DNA of 5,423 nucleotides from Anaerolineales bacterium (GTDB lineage: Bacteria > Chloroflexota > Anaerolineae > Anaerolineales > Villigracilaceae), in the NCBI GenBank assembly GCA_025938055.1, contig JAICQC010000324.1, positions 1 through 5,423 of the forward strand, in the 5' to 3' direction. Of this stretch, positions 1 through 5,423 are shown one piece after another; positions within the stretch are counted from its first letter, which is position 1; every line of letters begins with the position of its first letter. Both the position numbers and the translations under genes were made by a program. The notes beneath the pieces were generated by a model. It was not told where the DNA came from. It did not search any database and saw only the letters and a list, made by a program, of their open reading frames with translations.

Positions 1-618
1 ATCCATTGGACGTCTAACAGCCGCGTGGACTATGTTGACGAGGAAATGCTAACGTTGATGGGCAAGGCTGGCTGCCGGTTGATCTCCTGGGGCATTGAAA
101 GTGGCAATGAACAGATCCTGAAACATGCCCGCAAAGGCGCGTACCCAGACAAGGCCGAACGTGCGTTGCGCTGGGCCAAGCAGGCCGGCATTATGAATTG
201 GGGATATTTCATTATTGGTCTACCCGGCGAAACGGAAGAGACGATTCGCCAGACGATCGATTTCGCCAAGAAATTGCCCCTTGACATTGCCCTGTTCCAT
301 GTTGCCGCTCCTTACCCCGGCACGCCCTTCTTCTTTGAGGTCGTCGAAAATAAATGGTTCCGCCCTGGTACTCGCTGGGAACAGGTGGATATGGACAAAG
401 GCACAGTCCTGGACTATCCAAACATCTCCGCTGAACGATTGCTTTACTGGCAAAAGCGCGCTTTCCGTGAATGGGCATTCCGCCCGGGACCAATGTTCAC
501 ATATCTGAAAATGTTGATATACGATTGGTCCACCATGAAAACCGCGTTGAATGTGGGATTCCAGCACCTGTTCTGGGCAACATCGGATGAGGGCGCACCT
601 GTCGGCGGAGCTGGATAA
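1..618 (+). CDS. Radical SAM protein, C-terminal part (probably cobalamin-binding type), 5'-truncated by window edge
   Basis: Frame 1 is open from the first base to the TAA at 616-618, giving 205 residues. A GTG at 25 is in frame, but the eight codons before it (IHWTSNSR) read as family sequence, so the real start lies outside the window. Seen: a GIES motif at fragment residues 31-34, which in radical SAM enzymes follows the segment after the cluster and helps bind SAM; IIGLPGET at 71-78, a standard late-barrel strand motif; PYPGTPF at 104-110; and a tail with an R-x6-FRPG pattern (153-163) like the C-terminal region of BchE-type B12-binding radical SAM proteins. The CxxxCxxC iron-sulfur motif and any cobalamin domain would be upstream and are not visible. 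Family knowledge: such enzymes do radical methylations, cyclisations or rearrangements. The substrate is unknown; the neighbours suggest a glycan or lipid (inference). Radical SAM is near certain, the B12 subclass less so. Confidence 0.93.
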   Translation: MHWTSNSRVDYVDEEMLTLMGKAGCRLISWGIESGNEQILKHARKGAYPDKAERALRWAKQAGIMNWGYFIIGLPGETEETIRQTIDFAKKLPLDIALFHVAAPYPGTPFFFEVVENKWFRPGTRWEQVDMDKGTVLDYPNISAERLLYWQKRAFREWAFRPGPMFTYLKMLIYDWSTMKTALNVGFQHLFWATSDEGAPVGGAG

Positions 619-633
619 CCGATCCTTGGTCAA

Positions 634-2460
634 GTGAGATTCACATTGTTGCAGCGAAGCGTTTCGAGCCGATGGTTTGCTCTTGCAGATGTATTCCTGG
701 TAAGTTTGAGTGGATGTCTCTGGGCACTACGACCAGAAATTGGACTCCCGCCCATTCTCTCCATCGCTTTGCTTCCATGGGCATTTCGGTGTGCGGCGGG
801 CTTATTTCCCTTCAAGCGTACTTCTCTTGACCTGCCGGTAGCGCTTTTTCTTGCAACTGCCTGGCTGGGCTACTGGGCAGCATATGACCAGGAAGCCGCG
901 TGGAGCAAGCTATGGATGATTATCCTGGCTGCTTTTTTTTACTATAGCCTGGCCGGGCAGCCACTGGGAAACCTAGGGTGGATCTGCATATACTTTTTTT
1001 GCATTGGCGCGGGTGTATCGCTATATTTCCTTTTGACACACGACTTTATCGCCATTCCACGAAAAGTGGAATTTATAAATGCGATTGGTCGCTGGCTCAT
1101 GGATACGCGACCCCAGCTCGATTGGGCACCCATTCATCCAAATTACGTGGCTGGCATCGTCGCCATCATGACACCGTTTGTCGCGTATCCTGCAATAAAG
1201 CTCACGCAAAAACCGGGCTTTGCTTCCACTCTGATTCCTGTTTTCATGATTGCAGGATTGGGAACGGCGCTGCTGGCAATACTCATGGCGACATCGCGCG
1301 GCAGTATTCTGGCGGTCGCCAGCGCGGGCGGTCTCTTGGTCATCTGGTGGATGATTACGAAAACCGGGGGCAAATGGCGGCTTTCTCGTGAAACCGTCTT
1401 TCCAGTCCTCGTCATCATCTACTTATGCGCAGTCATTGTTTTTTTGTATGCAGGGCCCGCACAGGGAGGCGGCGTGATTTCAGCACGCTATCCCTATGGA
1501 ACGGGGAGCCGCGCGGAGCTGTTTGCACGCAGCCTTTTTCTGGTCTCCGATTTTCCCTTTACAGGGGGCGGGCTCGGCTCTTTCCCGGGCTTATATTCCC
1601 ACTACATCCTGGGAATTCCCTTTTTCAATGTGGTCAACAGCCACAACCTGTTCCTGGATGTTGCCATTGAACAGGGCTCGTTGGGTGGTCTCTCATTTCT
1701 GATGATTTTCTTGATAAGCATATGGTCGATATCACAAGTCATCGTCAAGACAGATTCCCTTAACCTGCGCGTCGTTGGTTCTCTAACATTCGTTGCACTC
1801 ATTATCGCATTTGTGCATGGGATGGTGGATGACTATCTCTATAATGGGAACGGGGCATTTCTTTCTTTGGCGCTGGCGGGGCTAGCCGCCACAGTCCATA
1901 TGGAGTCGACCCGTAGTGTTCCGCAAGAAAATTATCGCCGCGTCAGCCTGGTGGCTTTAGGGTTGGTTGCCGTAACGATTTTCAACTGGAACACATTTCG
2001 TTCAGCATGGTATGCAAACGTTGGTGCTGTCCACTTAGCTAAAGTGGAGCTCGTCGGTTTCCCCACAGATCAATGGGTAGCTCCGTCACTCTATCCCGAA
2101 CTTGACACCGCGCAGTCATCCCTGCATTCTGCACTTCAAGCTGATCCCACAAACCGGACAGCAAACCATCGCCTTGGCTTGATTTCCATGCTACGTGGGG
2201 ATTTCCTTACCGCCTGCGCATATCTCGAAAGTGCATACGAGGAAGCACCTACCCATCGCGGGATCACGAAATCTCTGGGGTATTGTTACGCCTGGCTGGG
2301 AGATCGGGAGAAGGCACCGGTATTCCTAAAGGATATCCCTGAAGCGCTAGCTGAACTTGATGCATACATCTGGTGGTGGGAAACGAAGGGGCGTCTGGAT
2401 TTGTCTGATAACGCCGTTGAACTGGTGGCTTATTGGAAGGCGCAGTTGAATCGAGAGTGA
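634..2460 (+). CDS. O-antigen ligase/polymerase family membrane protein with C-terminal TPR-like repeats
   Basis: A 608-residue protein. Many hydrophobic segments lie between about residues 15 and 450 (for example 43-58, 66-82, 94-104, 115-134, 171-186, 200-218, 225-241, 254-272, 350-370, 380-395, 408-420, 436-450). Wzy_C/WaaL-type landmarks: HPN at 168-170, ATSRGS at 219-224, an Arg-bearing GSRAELF at 291-297, GGGLGSF at 311-317, and SHNLFLD with EQGSLGG at 336-352, then HGMVDD at 395-400. In this family the large extracytoplasmic loop with conserved Arg and His transfers or polymerises lipid-linked glycan. Residues from about 490 to 575 are soluble and TPR-like, with one well-formed 34-residue unit at 508-541 and partial units on either side. 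The GTG at 634 is the only near start; no good ribosome binding site precedes it, which fits coupling to the gene ending 15 bases upstream. Ligase and Wzy polymerase cannot be told apart by sequence here. Confidence 0.93.
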   Translation: MRFTLLQRSVSSRWFALADVFLVSLSGCLWALRPEIGLPPILSIALLPWAFRCAAGLFPFKRTSLDLPVALFLATAWLGYWAAYDQEAAWSKLWMIILAAFFYYSLAGQPLGNLGWICIYFFCIGAGVSLYFLLTHDFIAIPRKVEFINAIGRWLMDTRPQLDWAPIHPNYVAGIVAIMTPFVAYPAIKLTQKPGFASTLIPVFMIAGLGTALLAILMATSRGSILAVASAGGLLVIWWMITKTGGKWRLSRETVFPVLVIIYLCAVIVFLYAGPAQGGGVISARYPYGTGSRAELFARSLFLVSDFPFTGGGLGSFPGLYSHYILGIPFFNVVNSHNLFLDVAIEQGSLGGLSFLMIFLISIWSISQVIVKTDSLNLRVVGSLTFVALIIAFVHGMVDDYLYNGNGAFLSLALAGLAATVHMESTRSVPQENYRRVSLVALGLVAVTIFNWNTFRSAWYANVGAVHLAKVELVGFPTDQWVAPSLYPELDTAQSSLHSALQADPTNRTANHRLGLISMLRGDFLTACAYLESAYEEAPTHRGITKSLGYCYAWLGDREKAPVFLKDIPEALAELDAYIWWWETKGRLDLSDNAVELVAYWKAQLNRE

Positions 2461-2471
2461 AAAGATTTAGA

Positions 2472-2515
2472 TTGCCTTTGCCGGCAGTTTGGATGAAGGA
2501 CAGGTCTTAAGGCAA
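2472..2515 (+). promoter_or_regulatory. Inverted repeat that includes the ribosome binding site of the first glycosyltransferase
   Basis: TTGCCTT at 2472-2478 is the exact reverse complement of AAGGCAA at 2509-2515, with 30 bases between. The right arm contains the AAGG that serves as the ribosome binding site for the ATG at 2518. Pairing in the mRNA would mask it. Between the arms lies an 8-base palindrome, TGCCGGCA, at 2479-2486. Seven pairs with a long loop are weak and may be chance; a regulatory role is speculation. Confidence 0.18.
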
Positions 2516-2517
2516 CT

Positions 2518-3756
2518 ATGCGAATCGCTTACATCGTCCCCTATGTACCTAACCAGATTAGGACTCGTTCATACAATCTGATCAGCCATCTTTCAAAGCT
2601 TGGGCATGAGGTGGATGTCTTCACCATCGGCTCTAGTGACGCAGATCTGTGTGATGCGGAATCGCTGAAATCGAGATGTGCAAATATCGTTTACCACCAT
2701 CAACCCTTTTGGCGGTCGCTTGCCAACTCTTTTCGCGCATCATTCACTGGTAGACCACTCCAATCCGTTTACAGCTGGCACCCTTCCCTTGCCGAATACT
2801 TAGTCCAGCTTTTCGCTGGAACTGACGGCTCCAAGTATGATTTAATTCATGTAGAGCATCTGCGCGGCTCGCAATATGGCATGCTACTGAAATCCAGGTT
2901 CCCAAACAGGACAGTTTTGTGGGACAGTGTGGATTGTATTAGCCATCTCTTTCAACAGGCGTCAGCGCAAAGTAAGGATCCATTCGGCAGACTGATCGCT
3001 CGTTTTGAGCTACCGAGAACCCGCAAATTGGAGGGAAAACTTCTGTGTCATTTTGATCATGTGCTGGTTACCTCCTCCGCGGATAGAACCGCTCTACTGG
3101 CTCTGGATCGAAGAGGCAGGAGACCGGCGCCAATCTCTGTGGTGCCAAATGGCGTGGATCACGAATTCTTTTATCCGAAGCAGGATATTAGGCGGGATCC
3201 GGAAACTTTAGTCTTTAGTGGAAAAATGAGCTATCACGCGAATATTTCCATGGCGAAGCATCTGGTTACGGAGATCATGCCGCGCATCTGGAAGACACGT
3301 CCTAATACACAGCTGTACATAGTGGGCAAAGATCCCTCGTCCACCATACAAGACTTCGGGAAGCATCCTCTTATAACTGTGACAGGAACGGTGAAGGATA
3401 TCCGCCCGTTCCTCTGGCGTGCCACTGTAGCGGTCGTGCCGCTTCTGTATGGAGCCGGAATACAGAACAAGATTTTGGAAGCAATGGCAACGAGCACGCC
3501 GGTTGTCACGACCACGGCCGCGCTCTCCGCCCTGCAATCTCAGGTGGGGAAGGCGCTATTGGTCGCTAACAACTCCGATGCGTTTGCGGAAGCGGTTTTG
3601 CAGCTCGTCGAAGATCCAACTCTTCAGAATGAGATCGGCAAAGCAGGCGAAGCCTATGTCAGGAGCCATCACAGCTGGGTTTCTGCTGCCGCTCGATTGG
3701 TGGACATTTATCAGCTCGCAATGGAGCGAGCAAGGTTTAGTCCCCAAACTATGTGA
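2518..3756 (+). CDS. GT4-family glycosyltransferase, resembling the exosortase-associated (TIGR03087-like) subfamily
   Basis: A 412-residue GT-B fold enzyme, normal length for the family. The N-terminal domain begins with MRIAYIVPYVPNQIRTRSYN, the form seen in the PEP-CTERM/exosortase-associated sugar transferases (start, P-x-x-PN, then IR and a histidine/tyrosine loop). LGHEVDVFTIG at 28-38 and YDLIHVEHLR at 107-116 follow. The C-terminal donor-binding domain opens with VVPNGVD at 208-214, then VFSGKMSY at 232-239, YIVGKDP at 267-273, VTGTVKDIRPFL at 288-299 and GIQNKILEAMA at 314-324. E321 is the second glutamate of the GT4 EX7E signature, while the first position is A313; GIQNK-LEAMA is itself typical of the TIGR03087 group. 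Role: transfer of a sugar from a nucleotide donor to a growing lipid-linked glycan on the cytoplasmic side; donor and acceptor unknown. ATG 2518 has AAGG at 2509-2512 five bases upstream. The 57-base gap after the ligase gene shows no terminator, so one operon is likely. No exosortase is visible in this window. Confidence 0.93.
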   Translation: MRIAYIVPYVPNQIRTRSYNLISHLSKLGHEVDVFTIGSSDADLCDAESLKSRCANIVYHHQPFWRSLANSFRASFTGRPLQSVYSWHPSLAEYLVQLFAGTDGSKYDLIHVEHLRGSQYGMLLKSRFPNRTVLWDSVDCISHLFQQASAQSKDPFGRLIARFELPRTRKLEGKLLCHFDHVLVTSSADRTALLALDRRGRRPAPISVVPNGVDHEFFYPKQDIRRDPETLVFSGKMSYHANISMAKHLVTEIMPRIWKTRPNTQLYIVGKDPSSTIQDFGKHPLITVTGTVKDIRPFLWRATVAVVPLLYGAGIQNKILEAMATSTPVVTTTAALSALQSQVGKALLVANNSDAFAEAVLQLVEDPTLQNEIGKAGEAYVRSHHSWVSAAARLVDIYQLAMERARFSPQTM

Positions 3757-3764
3757 GTTAAAAT
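3736..3764 (+). promoter_or_regulatory. Possible sigma70-type promoter ahead of the epimerase gene
   Basis: TAAAAT at 3759-3764 matches the -10 consensus in five of six positions. Seventeen bases upstream is TTTAGT (3736-3741), a poor -35 that matches three of six. The -35 lies inside the end of the upstream glycosyltransferase gene. A start of transcription would fall near 3771, on the palindrome at 3766-3778 and about 30 bases before the epimerase ATG. A-rich boxes like this occur by chance, so this is only a candidate. Confidence 0.22.
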
Positions 3765-3765
3765 C

Positions 3766-3778
3766 CGATAAATTATCG
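3766..3778. repeat. 13-base palindrome between glycosyltransferase and epimerase genes
   Basis: CGATAA (3766-3771) and TTATCG (3773-3778) are perfect reverse complements around one central A. The arms are directly visible. As RNA it could form only a short AT-rich hairpin (five pairs with a three-base loop) with no T tract after it, so it is not a normal terminator. As DNA it has the look of a small operator site, placed just downstream of a possible -10 box. The structure is real; the function is a guess. Confidence 0.35.
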
Positions 3779-3788
3779 CAATTCTAAC

Positions 3789-3794
3789 AAGGAG
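3789..3794 (+). promoter_or_regulatory. Strong ribosome binding site of the epimerase gene
   Basis: AAGGAG at 3789-3794 lies six bases before the ATG at 3801. It is the only near-consensus Shine-Dalgarno site in the window; the other genes have weak sites or rely on coupling. It fixes the start of the epimerase and suggests that this gene is translated independently and more strongly than its neighbours. Confidence 0.85.
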
Positions 3795-3800
3795 ATTTCT

Positions 3801-4760
3801 ATGAAGATACTCGTTACAGGTGGTGCAGGGTTTATTGGTTCTCATGTTGTGGATGTTCTGATTGAGTCCGGACATGAGGTGGCAGTTGTTGATAATGTGT
3901 GGGAGCATGGTGGGGGCAAATTAGAAAATATCAATCCAAAAGCCACTTTCTATGAGATCGATATTCGTGATGCAGAGCTTCATAATGTCTTTCAACGTGA
4001 GCAGCCTGAAGTGATTTGCCATTTAGCCGCGCAGCATAGCGTTAAAATTTCCACGGATGACCCTGTTCACGATGCACAGGTTAATATCCTGGGCTTGATT
4101 AATGTACTGCAGATGGCCACACAATACAGCGTGCGGAAAGTCATTTTTTCATCCTCGGGGGCCACCTACGGTACAGTTGAATCGATGCCTGTCGATGAAA
4201 AGACTGTCCAGAATCCTGAATCCCCTTACGGTACGACCAAAATGGCAAGCGAATTCTATCTTAAGTTCTGGAAGAATATGCACGGGCTGGATTTCACCAT
4301 CCTGCGATATGGAAATGTCTACGGCCCCCGCCAAGATCCCCTGGGAGAGGCAGGTGTCATTGCCATTTTTTCTCGCCAGATACTCCTTAAAGAATCCGTT
4401 CGCATTGACTGGGACGGTGAACAGCAGAAGGATTACGTATATGTGAGAGATGTAGCGCGGGCAAATCTGTTAGCATTGACCGCCGGAAGTGGAGAAGTCT
4501 ACTGCATTGCATATGGCGAGGGAACTTCGGTGAATGCCCTGCATCGAGGGCTGACCAATATCATAGGCCATGAGGTTGAAGTTCGTCGAGCTCCGAAACG
4601 CCCGGGCGATATCTACCTTACCTATTTTGATTGCAGCAAAGCCTTCCACGAACTGGACTGGAAGGCTGAGGTTGAACTAGAAAAGGGTTTGACATTGACG
4701 GTTGATTACTTCAGGGAAAGCCTAGGCATGGAAAGAGACAGCTCAAGCTATCGTCTGTAA
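3801..4760 (+). CDS. NAD-dependent sugar-nucleotide epimerase/dehydratase (short GalE-like extended SDR)
   Basis: A 319-residue protein, usual length for short GalE-like extended SDR enzymes. The Rossmann motif TGGAGFIG is at residues 6-13, and D31 at the end of the second strand indicates NAD rather than NADP. HLAAQHSV at 74-81 and the SSS of residues 117-119 (S119 aligning with the catalytic Ser of GalE) precede the active-site Y143-x-x-x-K147. LRYGNVYGPRQDP at 168-180 and GEAGVIAIF at 182-190 are standard for UDP-sugar 4-epimerases of this type. The later DGEQQKDYVYV (205-215) has Lys210 where most relatives have Arg. Likely reaction: C4 epimerisation of a UDP-hexose or related sugar in the cytoplasm, supplying the nearby glycosyltransferases. 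A dehydratase or other nucleotide-sugar change cannot be excluded. The strong ribosome binding site at 3789-3794 fixes the start. By eye the first third of the gene uses more T-ending codons than the radical SAM gene. Confidence 0.95.
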   Translation: MKILVTGGAGFIGSHVVDVLIESGHEVAVVDNVWEHGGGKLENINPKATFYEIDIRDAELHNVFQREQPEVICHLAAQHSVKISTDDPVHDAQVNILGLINVLQMATQYSVRKVIFSSSGATYGTVESMPVDEKTVQNPESPYGTTKMASEFYLKFWKNMHGLDFTILRYGNVYGPRQDPLGEAGVIAIFSRQILLKESVRIDWDGEQQKDYVYVRDVARANLLALTAGSGEVYCIAYGEGTSVNALHRGLTNIIGHEVEVRRAPKRPGDIYLTYFDCSKAFHELDWKAEVELEKGLTLTVDYFRESLGMERDSSSYRL

Positions 4761-4793
4761 TGATGAAACATATCCATCAAAGAGGATACAGAC

Positions 4794-4821
4794 TTGACGA
4801 TCCAGCACCCTGTTGTAACTT
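4794..4821 (+). promoter_or_regulatory. Weak promoter candidate in the gap before the second glycosyltransferase
   Basis: TTGACG at 4794-4799 matches the -35 consensus in five of six positions. Sixteen bases on is TAACTT (4816-4821), a poor -10; the better AT-rich TAATAT at 4821-4826 is too far for standard spacing. If used, the leader before the ATG at 5075 would be about 245 bases long. The good -35 is the main support. Confidence 0.2.
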
Positions 4822-4899
4822 AATATTGAATTTTCTGTCCTGTAAAAGCTTTATTTAGAGTTCCTACAGTTAACGTTTGATCACGGGGAAAACCATACA

Positions 4900-4912
4900 G
4901 CATGAAACATGC
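4900..4912 (+). repeat. Small perfect hairpin in the intergenic region
   Basis: GCATG at 4900-4904 pairs with CATGC at 4908-4912 around an AAA loop. It is a compact five-pair stem in the presumed leader of the downstream gene. No T tract follows, so it is not a terminator. It may be chance. Confidence 0.25.
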
Positions 4913-5074
4913 CCTAATATGTACAGCGATACGTAGTGAGGGATTTCTTCAGCCGACATTTTGTTCGAAGGGCGGAGCATCCTACATATCAGTTATCCAG
5001 ACCTTCAAGTTATGTGGGGCAAGCTTTCTTACCCTTTCTGTTCCTTAGCTCTCTTCTCCAGAAACCAGGTGCCG

Positions 5075-5423
5075 ATGAAAATCCTAATGATATCTCCTCA
5101 GCCCTTCTTTGAGCCACGCGGCACGCCTATCAGTGTCTACCAGCGCCTCGAAGCGCTTTCAGCGCTTGGGCATGAGATCGATCTCCTTACCTATCATGTG
5201 GGAAAAGATGTCGAATTTCCAAATGTAAAGATCCATAGGGTACGCAAAATAGGGTTTATCCAGCATGTCCGCGTAGGACCTTCGAGGGCAAAGATCCTGC
5301 TGGATGTGCTCATATTTCTTAAGGCTTTGCACATGTTGATGACCAAACGATATGACGTGATCCATTCCCATGAAGAAGCATCGTTCTTCAGCATGTTTCT
5401 AGCCGGGGTGTTTCGCACATCTC
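5075..5423 (+). CDS. GT4-type glycosyltransferase, N-terminal part, 3'-truncated by window edge
   Basis: The frame is open from the ATG at 5075 to the window end, giving 116 complete codons. The translation starts MKILMISPQPFFEPRGTPIS, then VYQRLEALSALGHEIDLLTY (residues 21-40), VGPSRAKILLDVLIF at 67-81 and YDVIHSHEEASFF at 93-105. This is the acceptor-side Rossmann domain of GT-B enzymes: first strand, a loop with an EPRGTP motif, LGHE before the second strand, and YDVIHSH before the next. Members are typically about 370-420 residues, so roughly 300 residues, including the donor-binding half and catalytic EX7E region, lie beyond the window. The ATG at 5075 matches the family start; AGGTG at 5067-5071 is a weak, close ribosome binding site, and a GTG at 5069 is in frame but less likely. 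Being 314 bases after the epimerase gene, it may have its own promoter. Substrate unknown. Confidence 0.9.
   Translation, partial: MKILMISPQPFFEPRGTPISVYQRLEALSALGHEIDLLTYHVGKDVEFPNVKIHRVRKIGFIQHVRVGPSRAKILLDVLIFLKALHMLMTKRYDVIHSHEEASFFSMFLAGVFRTS

Larger units (their letters stand above)
4761..5074. other. 314-base intergenic region without a convincing gene
   Basis: No homology-like reading frame was recognised on either strand. The sequence is visibly richer in A and T than the flanking genes, especially 4815-4880. It contains short symmetric pieces: TGATG/CATCA at 4761-4779, TATCC/GGATA at 4771-4788, the palindrome AAAGCTTT at 4845-4852, and a small hairpin at 4900-4912. None is followed by a T run, so no intrinsic terminator can be called. 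A 48-codon frame from 4902 to 5048 exists but looks like chance. The region probably holds the promoter and leader of the downstream glycosyltransferase gene. Confidence 0.6.

Noticed and set aside
220..633. A 137-codon reverse-strand frame opposite the radical SAM gene
   Set aside because: It lies almost wholly over a gene with clear family motifs, and its translation is Cys/Arg-rich with no recognisable domain. It is a shadow of the coding strand.
978..1391. A 137-codon + strand frame inside the ligase-like gene
   Set aside because: It overlaps a gene with strong family motifs in another frame; its translation is His/Arg/Cys-rich and looks like an out-of-frame reading.
3449..3787. A 112-codon + strand frame overlapping the end of the first glycosyltransferase
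   Set aside because: The glycosyltransferase frame carries the conserved donor-binding motifs here; the overlapping translation is Arg/Ser/Pro-rich without domain features.
4761..4788. Overlapping short inverted repeats after the epimerase stop as a terminator
   Set aside because: The stems are only five pairs, AT-rich, mutually exclusive and not followed by a T tract.
4902..5048. A 48-codon frame starting MKHALICTAIRSEG in the intergenic gap
   Set aside because: No ribosome binding site at a useful distance (GGGG lies 14 bases upstream), no recognisable family pattern and an unremarkable length for chance. Kept only as a note within the intergenic entry.
5159..5418. Two reverse-strand frames near the right edge
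   Set aside because: Both lie opposite the second glycosyltransferase, whose N-terminal motifs are clear, and neither translation looks like a protein family.
1..5423. CRISPR array, tRNA, rRNA, insertion sequence or attachment site
   Set aside because: No regularly spaced repeats, no cloverleaf-like or rRNA-like stretch, no transposase-like protein and no terminal inverted repeats were seen.

Overview
The window is a stretch of a bacterial surface-polysaccharide (O-antigen, capsule or exopolysaccharide) locus. All genes read left to right on the + strand. It holds three complete genes and two genes cut by the window edges. Codon use is mixed with moderate GC, and starts include GTG as well as ATG. 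The gene set (a radical SAM protein of the cobalamin-binding kind, an O-antigen ligase-like protein with a TPR tail, GT4 glycosyltransferases and a short GalE-like epimerase) would fit an environmental bacterium such as a member of the Chloroflexi (Anaerolineae). That placement is an impression from protein style, not a demonstrated assignment. No rRNA, tRNA or other phylogenetic marker is present.

Layout. 1-618: C-terminal part of a radical SAM enzyme. 634-2460: a 608-residue multi-pass membrane protein of the O-antigen ligase/polymerase family with C-terminal TPR-like repeats; it follows after only 15 bases and is probably co-transcribed and translationally coupled. 2518-3756: a 412-residue GT4 glycosyltransferase resembling the exosortase-associated (TIGR03087-type) subfamily. 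3801-4760: a 319-residue NAD-dependent sugar-nucleotide epimerase/dehydratase with a strong ribosome binding site, a small palindrome and a possible promoter in front. 4761-5074: a 314-base gap with no convincing gene and only weak regulatory candidates. 5075-5423: the N-terminal 116 residues of a second GT4-type glycosyltransferase that runs off the right edge.

Inferred working scheme: the epimerase supplies or alters a nucleotide sugar in the cytoplasm, the two glycosyltransferases add sugars to a lipid-linked oligosaccharide at the inner face of the membrane, and the membrane protein polymerises or transfers the finished glycan outside. The radical SAM enzyme may modify a sugar or lipid component, but its substrate cannot be read from this fragment.

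Nothing here proves a new kind of system. The points most worth a second look are the radical SAM enzyme joined to the ligase gene, the glycosyltransferase that lacks the first glutamate of the usual EX7E motif, the Lys replacing the usual Arg in the epimerase, the palindrome before the epimerase, and the long non-coding gap.
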